From the NCBI GenBank assembly GCA_040224245.1, contig JBEGIR010000087.1:1-64000 (forward strand): a stretch of DNA of 64,000 nt. The letters run 5' to 3'. The notes under the pieces are model-generated. The model had not been told where the DNA came from. It ran no database searches and worked only from the letters and a program-made list of their open reading frames with translations. Source of the stretch: Puniceicoccaceae bacterium (lineage in GTDB: Bacteria > Verrucomicrobiota > Verrucomicrobiia > Opitutales > JAFGAQ01). Of the stretch, positions 63,630 through 64,000 are shown in pieces (the stretch's first letter is position 1; each line of letters begins with the position of its first letter). The position numbers and the translations under genes were made by a program.

Positions 63630-64000
63630 ATGAAAAGAAGTTACCTGATTGCGATTCTGCTCTCCGCTTTGGCGATGTTCATCTGGGGAGCTGTGTATTG
63701 GATGAATCCTATTGCCTCTGCTGTGTTTCAAGTGCCTGAGGACGACGCACAGGCCCAGTCGGCCCTGAGTGAGCACTTCCCCAACGATGGCGTCTACTGG
63801 GTACCCGGTAATATGGAACACGCAGACTCGTGGAAGCAGCTTCACCAGGCGGGTCCCATCGCGCTGGTGTCGATCACGCATACCGGAAAAGATCCCATGG
63901 CGGCATCCGTCATGTTATTCGGGTTTGTACACATGATCGGATATGCGATTTTACTGCTGTTGTTGCTGCGCGCATCTTCAGCACTGCGCAAGACCTACCT
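63630..64000 (+). CDS. membrane protein, partial (runs past the window end)
   Basis: The ATG at 63630 opens a frame of 123 codons that is still open at the last base. The predicted product starts with MKRSYLIAILLSALAMFIWG, a membrane helix or signal anchor, then an extracytoplasmic stretch (ALSEHFPNDGVYWVPGNM), and a second helix at about residues 100-114 (MIGYAILLLLLL). I do not recognise the family. Preceding DNA (63416-63629) shows no gene; at 63535-63560 a weak match to the dispersed palindrome (AATTTCC-ACAG-GAAAT, then AGCGG) is seen. Confidence 0.7.
   Translation, partial: MKRSYLIAILLSALAMFIWGAVYWMNPIASAVFQVPEDDAQAQSALSEHFPNDGVYWVPGNMEHADSWKQLHQAGPIALVSITHTGKDPMAASVMLFGFVHMIGYAILLLLLLRASSALRKTY

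Noticed and set aside
1-64000. CRISPR arrays, tRNA or rRNA genes, transposases, integrases
   Set aside because: No regularly spaced repeats, cloverleaf-like segments, ribosomal RNA sequence or recombinase motifs were seen on either strand.

Overview
The window looks like a chromosomal segment of a Verrucomicrobiota bacterium, most likely of the Opitutae/Puniceicoccales type. The reasons are four very long TonB-dependent receptors with a shared SPFEV / GYLATSSLAG(S/T)R signature and no SusD partner, Tat-exported Gfo/Idh/MocA oxidoreductases, a hybrid-type set of secreted glycosidases, and histidine-kinase sensors of the kind common in that group. This assignment is inference from gene style. 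I see no rRNA, tRNA, CRISPR array, integrase or transposase.

Layout. (1) 1-2068: AT-rich start, a doubtful small ORF, an SGNH hydrolase and a TMEM14-like membrane protein. (2) 2212-14952: two Tat-exported sugar-modifying proteins, a decayed Tat-signal ORF, then a FecI-FecR-FecA type surface-signalling unit whose receptor (with an N-terminal STN domain) is followed by a close paralogue lacking that domain; the block ends at a strong terminator. (3) 15134-24649: a DASS anion/dicarboxylate symporter and a pectin (rhamnogalacturonan-like) block: Gfo/Idh oxidoreductase, GH78 rhamnosidase, GH28 polygalacturonase-like enzyme, SGNH acetylesterase. (4) 24802-34583: one compact minus-strand heavy-metal efflux operon: a Cnr-like anti-sigma/metal-sensor/ECF-sigma triplet, then TolC-CusB-(glutaredoxin-MauE)-CusA-DUF3347. 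It is bounded by an exact 17-bp direct repeat (24775-24791 and 34643-34659). (5) 34663-60178: a second glycan block on the minus strand: GH2, MFS, a NarL-type two-component pair, an SSS symporter, another GH2, a GH2-GH43 fusion broken by one in-frame amber codon, two TonB receptors and a GH35 galactosidase lipoprotein with divergent AraC regulator. (6) 61274-64000: a DUF2235 (Tle1-like) hydrolase and the start of a membrane protein that runs off the window.

How the parts fit. GH28, GH78, acetylesterase, GH35, GH2 and GH2-GH43 together suggest attack on rhamnogalacturonan-I with galactan/arabinan or arabinogalactan side chains: TonB receptors import oligomers, periplasmic glycosidases trim them, and SSS/MFS/DASS carriers take up the products, under AraC, two-component and FecIR control. 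The metal operon interrupts what would otherwise be one continuous glycan locus: removing it between the two 17-bp repeats would leave the acetylesterase and the GH2 gene as convergent neighbours. I consider that acquired, flanked metal island, with its own self-contained sigma regulon (the same promoter-like element is seen upstream of the regulator triplet and upstream of tolC), the most interesting structure in the window.
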